From Nitrososphaerales archaeon TH5895 (GTDB taxonomy: Archaea; Thermoproteota; Nitrososphaeria; Nitrososphaerales; Nitrososphaeraceae), in assembly GCA_014523695.1 (NCBI GenBank), contig JAATVS010000387.1, positions 1 to 5,453 of the forward strand: a DNA stretch of 5,453 nt. Reading direction: 5' to 3'. This document shows positions 1-5,161 of this stretch, in pieces (within the stretch, counting starts at the first letter, position 1; each line of letters starts with the position of its first letter). The translations under genes were made by a program, and so were the position numbers. The notes under the pieces are model-generated. The model was not told the DNA's origin. It worked only from the letters and a program-made list of their open reading frames with translations, and did not search any database.

Positions 1-10
1 GGAAGAGGTT

Positions 11-532
11 ATGCGGAAGCTAAATTTTCCAAAAGAATTAAGGTATATCATAATAGCCGTGGTGATAGTGGCTATTGTTTGGATAGCAATAAGACTATCC
101 TTTGGCGTGATAAATCCTTTTTATGTTGTAGCTAGCGAAAGTATGGTACCGAGACTGAATGTAGGAGACTTTGTAGTAGTGAGTCACAATATCCCATTTG
201 ACGATTTGAATAAAGGTGATATTATAGTCTTTAAAGAGCCAGTACCAGATGGCGAAGAGGCTGACGCTATCGTTCACCGAGTCAACGAGATCTTGACTGA
301 TCCTGAAGACAACCTCGTAATCGTTACGAAGGGCGATGCTAATTCGGGATCCATCCCCGGTATAGACTTTCCCATATACGAATCAAATTACGTAGGAAAG
401 GTAGTTTTGGATATTCCAAAATTAGGTTTGGTCACCAAAGCCATAAGTCCACCAGTTAACTATATCATAATAGCTATAATACTTGTGATCCTTTTCTTTC
501 TGTTTAAGAAAGGCAAAGACAAGGCAAGGTGA
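11..532 (+). CDS. Signal peptidase I, archaeal/Sec11 type (family S26B)
   Basis: This membrane serine protease removes N-terminal signal peptides from Sec-exported proteins on the outer face of the cytoplasmic membrane. In the 173-aa product, a first membrane helix spans about residues 12-33. The catalytic motif SESMVP follows, with nucleophile Ser44. His89 lies in IVHRV, where bacterial enzymes use Lys, and this marks the archaeal/ER type. Asp109 lies in the KGDAN motif. A second membrane helix spans about residues 150-166 and ends in a Lys-rich cytoplasmic tail (FKKGKDKAR). The length is usual for the archaeal family. The ATG is preceded by GAGG with very short spacing. The frame is open to the window edge for three more codons, so an upstream start cannot be excluded, but the basic residues before the helix fit this start. 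The family assignment is firm; the start is likely. Confidence 0.93.
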   Translation: MRKLNFPKELRYIIIAVVIVAIVWIAIRLSFGVINPFYVVASESMVPRLNVGDFVVVSHNIPFDDLNKGDIIVFKEPVPDGEEADAIVHRVNEILTDPEDNLVIVTKGDANSGSIPGIDFPIYESNYVGKVVLDIPKLGLVTKAISPPVNYIIIAIILVILFFLFKKGKDKAR

Positions 533-607
533 ATTTCGATAGAATTTTGATGAAATAGATCGATTACTATCCAGATAATCATGAGCTCAATGATGAAGAA
601 CGAGATG

Positions 608-622
608 ATGACAATTTGTCAT
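608..622. repeat. 15-nt perfect dyad (7-bp arms, 1-nt centre)
   Basis: ATGACAATTTGTCAT reads the same on both strands around a central T. It lies about 75 nt after the signal peptidase stop and about 45 nt before the TATA box of the next gene. It could be an operator for that promoter or a stem in the signal peptidase 3' UTR. A second inverted repeat, TCATAG at 619-624 with CTATGA at 634-639, shares its last bases, so the two stems could not form together. The symmetry is seen directly; any function is a guess. Confidence 0.4.
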
Positions 623-667
623 AGTCCTTGTGTCTATGATGTGTATGCAATTGTGACCTTATTGACA

Positions 668-675
668 TATAAATA
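668..675 (+). promoter_or_regulatory. TATA box for the cysteine-rich mini-protein gene
   Basis: TATAAATA is centred 25.5 nt before the TTG at 697. That is the spacing expected between an archaeal TATA box and the transcription start. It implies a leaderless mRNA beginning at the start codon. No purine-rich BRE is obvious just upstream. Confidence 0.6.
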
Positions 676-696
676 CCGAACAGGCAGCATATTGAA

Positions 697-882
697 TTGG
701 ATAATAGCATTATATGCAGCTGTAGGTGCATCAGATGTAAAGACACAAACTTGATTAGTTTTTCTTATACGGCCTCAGACGGCTTTAATGATATGCACCA
801 CACATGTTTATCATGCGGAACTCATTTCAACCATCTTGATGGTGAGACCTATGTTGATTGCAAACTATGCATACCACGATAA
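697..882 (+). CDS. Small cysteine-rich putative zinc-binding protein
   Basis: This 61-aa protein of unknown function has eight Cys: C7, C9, C11 and C14 in a tight cluster, a CLSCG knuckle at C37/C40, and a CKLC pair at C55/C58. Four His lie between (H34, H35, H43, H46). Paired CxxC knuckles separated by about 22 residues are typical of zinc ribbons, and the extra Cys could form a second metal site. The TTG start is chosen because an in-frame stop lies at 670-672, no ATG is available, and a TATA box sits 25.5 nt upstream, which fits leaderless translation. It is a single-gene unit: upstream is a 130-nt spacer, and downstream hjc converges. A competing frame at 581-754 lacks such a signature. 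Such proteins may bind nucleic acid or act as regulators, but nothing here shows which. Confidence 0.65.
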   Translation: MDNSIICSCRCIRCKDTNLISFSYTASDGFNDMHHTCLSCGTHFNHLDGETYVDCKLCIPR

Positions 883-978
883 ATATTTATGATCTAAAAC
901 TATCCGTGAGCTTTTTGTGATAGGTTGAGTTACAAGCCCTTTCAGACTCAGGCGAAAACACCCTAACGTTCTTAATTC

Positions 979-985
979 TTTTTTT
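979..985 (+). terminator. T7 run, possible terminator for the mini-protein gene
   Basis: Seven T residues, within TTCTTTTTTT, lie about 97 nt after the stop of the cysteine-rich gene and before the convergent end of hjc. Archaeal RNA polymerase can stop at T-runs without a hairpin. The same bases read as A-rich on the minus strand, so the run would not end hjc transcription. Confidence 0.35.
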
Positions 986-1039
986 GTCATAAATGGTGGA
1001 AAGAAACCTGAAACAAATTGGACAAACTTCTTCCAATCG

Positions 1040-1594
1040 TCAAACACCTATTGAAGTTCTCTTCATGAACGGTAACGCGATTGAAGAACGACTCTGACTA
1101 CCGGAAGCACTAGTGAAGGGCATAGGAAATTCAATAAGATTTGATTCAACGAAACTTTCATTTCTAAACTCGTAAGTTTTTCCATCATAGGTGCACTTGA
1201 TCATGGAGATGGCCTCGATATTTCCAACTTTTTCAATTGATTTGTAATACTCCACAAGTTTTCGAGGCTCATACACAGTTTGTCCTTTCCTTACAAAACG
1301 CTTTTTCCTCATAAATTTAAACGCAAATATCGTATACCTACGCTTGTAATAACCAAACATATTCTGGATCAGGATGCACCTTCGGATCTGATCTTGAGGT
1401 ATGTAGAGGGCATCACCTGTTCCTGATTTCGCTTCTATAGACAGCAAAACAGATGTCTTGTTATTCACCGCGACTATATCCGGAAGGCCAGCGCTAGATC
1501 CGCCGAGCCTCCGGGCACACCAGTCTCCAATATTGAGACGCTGTACTAAGGAATGCTCGTAACTGTAGCCTCTACTTCTGCGAAAGTTGCTCAA
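1040..1594 (-). CDS. hjc: Archaeal Holliday junction resolvase Hjc
   Basis: This structure-specific endonuclease resolves four-way DNA junctions during recombination and fork repair, usually as a dimer. The 184-aa product shows the nuclease core. RGYSYEHSLVQRL contains Glu13, RRLGGSSAGLPDIVAV contains Ser33 and Asp39, and LSIEAKSG contains Glu54 and Lys56. The metal-binding E-D-ExK set is complete. IPQDQIRRCILIQNMFGYY, followed by the hydrophobic IFAFKF strand, matches the usual later core. Hjc proteins are commonly about 120-150 residues, so the tail from about residue 135 is an extension, ending Ser-rich. The TTG start is the only start codon between the in-frame stop at 1601-1603 and the core. 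It has a TATA-like box 25.5 nt upstream. The gene is monocistronic and convergent with the cysteine-rich gene. The assignment is strong; the role of the tail is unknown. Confidence 0.93.
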   Translation of the reverse strand: MSNFRRSRGYSYEHSLVQRLNIGDWCARRLGGSSAGLPDIVAVNNKTSVLLSIEAKSGTGDALYIPQDQIRRCILIQNMFGYYKRRYTIFAFKFMRKKRFVRKGQTVYEPRKLVEYYKSIEKVGNIEAISMIKCTYDGKTYEFRNESFVESNLIEFPMPFTSASGSQSRSSIALPFMKRTSIGV

Positions 1595-1615
1595 TTTGAA
1601 TCAATAACCCACTCT

Positions 1616-1623
1616 TATGTAAA
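1616..1623 (-). promoter_or_regulatory. TATA-like box for hjc
   Basis: On the minus strand this reads TTTACATA, within ATTTTACATAAG. It is centred 25.5 nt before the TTG start of hjc, so the transcript should be leaderless. The spacing matches that of the cysteine-rich gene exactly. Confidence 0.5.
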
Positions 1624-1754
1624 ATCGTGCCAAGCATAATCTTGTCAGTATCAAAACGGAAGAAACCAGATTGTCTGTAATATACTTTATCATCAACATG
1701 TGTTGGGATATTCTTGAGTTTATACCGATATGTTAGCATTAGAAGGCAATTAGG

Positions 1755-1868
1755 TCAGACGCCATAGGCTCTACTCGAGTTATCAAGATATTTTTTTCTT
1801 CGGCCCATAAGATTCTGAATTTCGTCCCGAATTTTGAAACTACGCTTCTTGGTGCTGGATTTTCTCAA
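1755..1868 (-). CDS. Possible small basic protein, weak ORF
   Basis: A 37-codon frame begins at TTG, with GGAG four nt upstream as a possible Shine-Dalgarno site. It encodes a strongly basic peptide with STKKRSFKIRDEIQNLMG and then RRKKYLD, which could form a short amphipathic helix. It lies upstream of hjc on the same strand, 160 nt from the hjc start. Against it are the very short length, no good TATA box at the leaderless position, and an equally open frame on the opposite strand in the same register. The upstream frame continues without a stop for about 33 further codons, so it could also be the tail of a broken gene. I recognise no family. Confidence 0.2.
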   Translation of the reverse strand: MRKSSTKKRSFKIRDEIQNLMGRRKKYLDNSSRAYGV

Positions 1869-2094
1869 TATGCTCCAAAAGAACCCAATTACTTTGATTT
1901 TAGTGAGACAATTAGAAACATGCAGGGATGCCTCTAATCCGTAGTTAGGATATACTCTTTAGGAATCCAATCGTCTCTGGCTGATAGAATTTTGCTTCAA
2001 GTTCATGGATCTTTATCAAAGGTAAGTAAATACTTCCAGCGACATGGTCAGGAATGCTGGGAAACGAGGTCAGATGCTGGAGTTCATTTAACAC

Positions 2095-2102
2095 TTATAA
2101 GT
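2095..2102 (+). promoter_or_regulatory. TATA box for the nnrE-MBL-cobT operon
   Basis: TTATAAGT is centred at about 2098.5, which predicts a transcription start near 2124. That leaves a leader of about 10 nt before the TTG at 2135. An in-frame ATT at 2126 would instead be leaderless, but ATT starts are rare. No other TATA-like element sits closer to the gene. Confidence 0.45.
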
Positions 2103-2134
2103 AATCCTGTGGTAACTCGACGACCATTACGAAG

Positions 2135-2833
2135 TTGGAGTTTAAAGCCATCACTTCTGACGATATGTACAAGATCGAGGAAAACGCGGAAGCAAACTTT
2201 GGTGTCCGTAAAATGTATATGATGGAAAATGCGGGGCATGGTCTTGCTGACTTTATTAAATTCAAGATGGACAACTTGGATACGAGGATGGTAGGCAAGA
2301 GAATCATTGCGATATGTGGTGGGGGTAACAATGGCGGTGATGCCATGGTTTGTATGAGACATCTTTCCTGCTACCCTGAAGCAAAATATACAGTGTTGCT
2401 GCTGGTTGACCCACATGATTTACGGACTGAGGAAGCAAGAGCTAATTGGGCTATTCTCAAGAGGTTAAAATCTGTAGAAACGCTTTGGAGCAATCACATA
2501 GACCAAGTCAAGGATAGGATACTTGATTCTGACATACTGATAGATGGCATCTTAGGAACCGGAGTAAGCGGCAGCATTAGAGAGCCTCATTCTTCTGCGA
2601 TAGATTTTATCAATAAATCGGGAGCGTATGTTGTCTCTGTAGATATCCCTTCAGGACTTGATCCTAATACCGGACAAGTCCATGATAAGTGTGTAACAGC
2701 GAATGCAACTGTCACATTTCATAGAATTAAGAAGGGATTGGTAAATAATGAGAGCTATTCGGGTCAGATCCACCTCGAACACATCGGGATTCCATTGGAG
2801 GCTGAAACGGGAATAATAGAGAACGAAATATGA
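2135..2833 (+). CDS. nnrE: NAD(P)H-hydrate epimerase (YjeF_N domain, stand-alone)
   Basis: The enzyme interconverts the R and S forms of hydrated NAD(P)H (NADHX/NADPHX). This lets the partner dehydratase NnrD return the damaged cofactor to NAD(P)H. In the 232-aa product, MENAG is at 30-34, the nucleotide-binding loop CGGGNNGGDAM at 61-71, LIDGILGTG at 135-143, VDIPSGLD at 169-176, and the late TFHRIKKG segment at 194-201. These are the YjeF_N/AIBP landmarks. Length fits a single epimerase domain, with no fused C-terminal dehydratase, which many prokaryotic homologues have. The TTG start gives an N-terminus (ITSDDMYKIE) typical of the family. The stop overlaps the next ATG by 4 nt (ATGA), so translation is probably coupled. 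The family is firm; the start codon is likely. Confidence 0.92.
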   Translation: MEFKAITSDDMYKIEENAEANFGVRKMYMMENAGHGLADFIKFKMDNLDTRMVGKRIIAICGGGNNGGDAMVCMRHLSCYPEAKYTVLLLVDPHDLRTEEARANWAILKRLKSVETLWSNHIDQVKDRILDSDILIDGILGTGVSGSIREPHSSAIDFINKSGAYVVSVDIPSGLDPNTGQVHDKCVTANATVTFHRIKKGLVNNESYSGQIHLEHIGIPLEAETGIIENEI

Positions 2834-3453
2834 CTGAAGAAATATTTCGATTCAGGGTAGGGAATATGGCTAATTTCACTTATGTTATAGCCGATCTCCA
2901 GACTCACCTTGCAGCTATAGTAGACCCGTCATGGGACCTCCAAGAGATCTTCCAACTTCTTGCCAATGAAAAGCTGAAGGCAAAGCACATTATAAATACT
3001 CATTCACATTTTGATCATGTATTTGGAAATGATGAAGTCGCAAAAGTGACCGGGGCGACTATCGTTCAGCACTCCAATTCTCCGCTACATAAAGATAAGG
3101 CAGTGGTAGAAAACGATGTAATATCGATCGGTTCTGTTAATCTTCACGTTCTACACACGCCTGGTCATTCAAAAGATAGCATCTGCCTCATAATCGATAA
3201 GAAGGCAGTATTCACAGGAGACACTCTCTTTGTCAGTGGTGTAGGGAGAATAGATCTTCCAGGAGGGGATCCAAGTGACATGTACCATAGTCTTTATAGC
3301 AAGGTTTCGGCTTTGGAGGACCAACTCACCGTTTATCCTGGTCATGATTATGGTGCCTTCCCAGTTTCAACGATCGGAAAAGAAAAACAGTCAAATTTTG
3401 CGTTACAGGCAAAATCAGAAAGTGAATTTCTAGCTTTCCTGGGCGTTGGTTGA
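2830..3453 (+). CDS. Metallo-beta-lactamase fold hydrolase, ETHE1/glyoxalase II-like
   Basis: This 207-aa soluble metalloenzyme carries the full metal-binding set. THSHFDH spans 57-63 (His58, His60, Asp62, His63), HTPGHS has His109 and His113, FTGD has Asp131, and YPGHDYG has His172. The segment VSGVGRIDLPGGDPSDMYHSL followed by the late PGHDYG resembles persulfide dioxygenases (ETHE1), which oxidise a thiol persulfide with one iron, more than classical glyoxalase II. Those enzymes use glutathione persulfide, and archaea of this kind generally lack glutathione, so the natural thiol is unknown. The gene begins inside the stop of nnrE (ATGA) and ends 8 nt inside the cobT-like gene, so it is the middle of an operon. 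Hydroxyacyl-thioester hydrolysis is the main alternative. The fold is certain; the exact reaction is open. Confidence 0.88.
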   Translation: MTEEIFRFRVGNMANFTYVIADLQTHLAAIVDPSWDLQEIFQLLANEKLKAKHIINTHSHFDHVFGNDEVAKVTGATIVQHSNSPLHKDKAVVENDVISIGSVNLHVLHTPGHSKDSICLIIDKKAVFTGDTLFVSGVGRIDLPGGDPSDMYHSLYSKVSALEDQLTVYPGHDYGAFPVSTIGKEKQSNFALQAKSESEFLAFLGVG

Positions 3454-4564
3454 AGCCAATTTGATTTACGATGGGATAGATTATCCAGACCTTAGGTCTC
3501 TCAACCAGAATCAGTCATCTAAAGTGCCTTTGTCAGCGAGCAATCCTGTGTTTGCTCTGATAGTATCATACACAAACACTAGTCTTATACCTGGAATTAC
3601 GGCAGCTGGCCAGAACGAGGATCTAATTAAATATACATCTCCAGCTGACGCAGAATTCTTAAATTATGGTCGCTGCAAATGTTTGGATTCTGTCCCTGTT
3701 ACTCCAGATGGAATGCCTACGCCCGCGATTATAACAAAGACAGCTTTAGATTTGTCGGATATGCCATTTCTTGTAGTCGACGCTGGGTCGCTTGTTAAAC
3801 CTGAGGTTCCATATGTCTCATTTGACATGAAACCAGGGAATGACATACGAACAGGAAATGCTGTGGACGAAAGTTACGTCAAGAAGGGCTTAGAGTATGG
3901 GGAAGCTTTTGGCCGAGAACTTGCCAAACTTAGTAAGATGGTTATTATCGGGGAAAGCATCCCAGGAGGAACTACTACTGCTCTCGGCGTACTTGTTGCA
4001 CTCGGGATCGATGCCTGGTCTAAGGTAAGCAGTAGTCTTCCGACGAATCCTCACACGTTAAAAAATACGGTAGTAAAGGAAGGAATGGCTAAAGCAGGTA
4101 TCCCCTTTGGGTGTTTCGAAAATGATCCTGTGAGAGCAATAGCTGCCGTTGGGGATCCGATGATTCCAGTTGTGACTGGGCTTACTTATGGCATAAGTAG
4201 TTCAGGAAGTAATGTTATGCTAGCTGGAGGGACGCAGATGACAGCTATTCTAGCTGTAACAAGAGCGATGAACAGATCGTTAAGAAATCTTTGCATCGGG
4301 ACTACATGCTATGTTGCAAATGATGCTTCTTCAGACATTCAAAGCATTGCTAATGAAATATGCTCTGATTTTCCGATTTATACTGTAGATCTTCATCTCG
4401 AAGATTCCGATCGGCCAGGCCTTAAAGCATTTGCGAACGGTTTCGTGAAGGACGGGGCAGGAGCCGGAGGAGTATCTATTCTTGCAATTCTAAAGAGTAG
4501 AGGATCCCTAACAGGTATTTCGATTTTAAAATCCATCGAAAAAGAATACGATAAGCTTGTGTGA
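3446..4564 (+). CDS. cobT: Archaeal CobT-like nicotinate-nucleotide phosphoribosyltransferase
   Basis: The predicted enzyme transfers phosphoribose from nicotinate mononucleotide to dimethylbenzimidazole or another base, giving the alpha-ribazole phosphate of the cobalamin lower ligand. The 372-aa product matches the archaeal CobT-like family in length. Motifs seen are VVDAGS at 110-115, GESIPGGTTTALGVL at 169-183, GDPMIPVVTGL at 236-246, VMLAGGTQM at 257-265, GAGAGGVSILA at 337-347, and the closing EKEYDKL. The glycine-rich loops fit nucleotide binding. TTG at 3446 is the first start after an in-frame TAG at 3431; another TTG at 3461 is possible. It overlaps the hydrolase gene by 8 nt, which suggests coupled translation, and no internal promoter is apparent. 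Nitrososphaerota make cobalamin, which fits. The family is firm. Base specificity cannot be read from the sequence. Confidence 0.88.
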   Translation: MVEANLIYDGIDYPDLRSLNQNQSSKVPLSASNPVFALIVSYTNTSLIPGITAAGQNEDLIKYTSPADAEFLNYGRCKCLDSVPVTPDGMPTPAIITKTALDLSDMPFLVVDAGSLVKPEVPYVSFDMKPGNDIRTGNAVDESYVKKGLEYGEAFGRELAKLSKMVIIGESIPGGTTTALGVLVALGIDAWSKVSSSLPTNPHTLKNTVVKEGMAKAGIPFGCFENDPVRAIAAVGDPMIPVVTGLTYGISSSGSNVMLAGGTQMTAILAVTRAMNRSLRNLCIGTTCYVANDASSDIQSIANEICSDFPIYTVDLHLEDSDRPGLKAFANGFVKDGAGAGGVSILAILKSRGSLTGISILKSIEKEYDKLV

Positions 4565-4634
4565 GTAACAAAATAAGTGGTTTGATAAAAGAATTCTCAC
4601 CCCTTCAAACTTTAATTTAAGTTGGGATCGGGCA

Positions 4635-4642
4635 TTATATAT
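4635..4642 (+). promoter_or_regulatory. TATA box for the 72-aa protein gene
   Basis: TTATATAT is centred at about 4638.5, predicting a transcription start near 4664-4665 and a leader of about 5 nt before the ATG at 4669. This placement rules against the upstream in-frame TTG at 4642, which lies inside the box and would not be in the mRNA. Confidence 0.6.
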
Positions 4643-4668
4643 TGAATTCTAGAAGTCTAGTATGGACT

Positions 4669-4887
4669 ATGTCTCGAAAAACCACAAAACGTGACGGTTC
4701 ATCTGCTCATGTCACAGGAAAAGAGCTCACAGAGATAGAGGAAATAACTGTAATGCTGGATGTTCTTATCGAAGAATTACAACGAAGCGGCGCTATTAAT
4801 AAAAAAGAGTTCAATAGATTGGTAGCGATGCGTCTGCACGAAATTTCTAAAGCTAGGGCATTCGAAGAATTAGACGAGGAACTGTGA
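4669..4887 (+). CDS. Small conserved-looking helical protein, function unknown
   Basis: The 72-aa product has a short basic, Ser/Thr-rich N-terminus (MSRKTTKRDGSS). A probably all-helical acidic body follows: KELTEIEEITVMLDVLIEEL at about 18-37, a turn at RSGAINKKEF (39-48), and a second helix through LVAMRLHEISKARAFEELDEEL. The pattern of two helices with a GxI-x-KKEF turn resembles small regulatory or subunit-like archaeal proteins, but I recognise no named family. There is no Cys, no membrane segment and no signal peptide. The ATG at 4669 is chosen over a TTG at 4642 because the TATA box occupies 4635-4642. The gene has its own promoter, follows cobT by 104 nt, and converges on the tRNA gene 53 nt away. 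Regular codon use and the strong promoter argue for a real gene. Confidence 0.7.
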   Translation: MSRKTTKRDGSSAHVTGKELTEIEEITVMLDVLIEELQRSGAINKKEFNRLVAMRLHEISKARAFEELDEEL

Positions 4888-4940
4888 AGTGGTAGTTTGG
4901 TACAATTATCACCTTTTAGGATTTATCGTCATGAGATGAG

Positions 4941-5044
4941 CGCCGGGAGAGGGATTCGAACCCTCGTGACCCCAAGAGATCACAAGCTCACTGGATATTT
5001 TGCAATTTCCAGGCTTGCGCCCTACCAGGCTAGGCGACCCCGGC
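4941..5044 (-). tRNA. tRNA-Ser(GGA) with 18-nt intron
   Basis: This is a class II tRNA decoding UCC/UCU. The acceptor stem GCCGGGG pairs with TCCCGGC (one G-T pair), followed by discriminator G73. The D stem is GCCT/GGGC with the GG in its loop, and the anticodon stem is CAAGC/GCTTG. The long variable arm has a TGATC/GGTCA stem. The T arm is GAGGG-TTCGAAT-CCCTC. The long arm plus G73 point to Ser rather than Leu, which has A73. Anticodon GGA is at 5010-5008. Removing the intron at 37/38 gives 86 nt, normal for tRNA-Ser. CCA is not encoded; CTC follows. It lies downstream of cbf5 on the same strand and converges with the 72-aa gene. Confidence 0.93.
4989..5006 (-). other. Canonical 37/38 tRNA intron
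   Basis: The intron ATTGCAAAATATCCAGTG lies one base after the anticodon. Its CCAG can pair with CTGG of the anticodon loop to form a 4-bp central helix. TGA forms the 3' three-base bulge, and AAA the probable 5' bulge. This is the bulge-helix-bulge shape cut by archaeal tRNA splicing endonuclease. Cutting after the second base of each bulge gives exactly the ends stated. The outer helix is weak, so this is a relaxed form. Confidence 0.8.
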
Positions 5045-5052
5045 CTGATTTG

Positions 5053-5068
5053 GGTAACCAAAGTTACC
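5053..5068. repeat. 16-nt inverted repeat upstream of the tRNA
   Basis: GGTAACCAAAGTTACC has perfect 6-bp arms around CAAA. It begins 9 nt before the mature tRNA 5' end. It spans the transcription start predicted from the TATA-like box at 5082-5089. It could be a binding site for a dimeric regulator or a short stem in the tRNA leader. Confidence 0.35.
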
Positions 5069-5081
5069 GTTCGACTACGGA

Positions 5082-5089
5082 TTACATAT
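5082..5089 (-). promoter_or_regulatory. TATA-like box for tRNA-Ser
   Basis: On the minus strand this reads ATATGTAA, within GAATATGTAAT. Its centre predicts transcription starting near 5060, about 16 nt before the mature 5' end. RNase P would remove that leader. The match is moderate. Confidence 0.4.
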
Positions 5090-5161
5090 TCTCACCAACT
5101 TATGTGTTTATCCTAGGGATGGATTCTGAAACGTATTGAAGTATATCGATCCAAATATCGT

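Larger units (their letters stand above)
1605..2094. other. Long gap between divergent hjc and nnrE, no convincing gene
   Basis: The start codons of the divergent hjc and nnrE genes are 540 nt apart, and these are about 490 nt of that gap. No standard start codon opens a long frame here. A frame of 64 sense codons on the plus strand (1743-1937) is free of stops but has no ATG, GTG or TTG near its beginning. The minus strand is open in the same codon register across about the same stretch. A T7 run lies at 1791-1797 and an 8-nt palindrome ACTCGAGT at 1773-1780. I recognise no tRNA, rRNA or standard ncRNA fold. The stretch may hold a decayed gene, a small protein or a regulatory RNA. Confidence 0.5.

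Noticed and set aside
95..277. Minus-strand 60-codon frame inside the signal peptidase gene
   Set aside because: Antisense shadow of a gene with complete catalytic motifs.
590..612. TGATGA repeats resembling C boxes of C/D guide RNAs
   Set aside because: No D box (CTGA) or paired terminal stem lies at a suitable distance.
581..754. Plus-strand 57-codon ATG frame across the promoter of the cysteine-rich gene
   Set aside because: It covers the TATA box at 668-675 and overlaps the 697 gene, which has the stronger Cys signature. Its several early Met codons come from a GATGATGA-rich stretch.
865..1047. Minus-strand 60-codon frame starting at GTG and overlapping the hjc stop by 8 nt
   Set aside because: The overlap looks operon-like, but the peptide has no recognisable motif and runs 18 nt into the cysteine-rich gene on the other strand. 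Probability of a real gene is perhaps 0.15.
1992..2222. Plus-strand 76-codon frame running into nnrE
   Set aside because: It overlaps the well-supported nnrE frame, and its product is Arg/Thr-rich with no motif.
2084..2416. Minus-strand frames opposite the first part of nnrE
   Set aside because: They are shadows of nnrE, whose motifs are clear on the plus strand.
3664..3846. Minus-strand 60-codon frame inside cobT
   Set aside because: Antisense shadow of a conserved enzyme with no supporting signal.
4608..4623. AACTT/AAGTT inverted repeat upstream of the 72-aa gene
   Set aside because: Five-bp AT-rich arms are easily expected by chance and no T-run follows.
4897..5139. Plus-strand 80-codon frame
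   Set aside because: It runs antisense through the whole tRNA-Ser gene; its peptide is just the tRNA complement translated.
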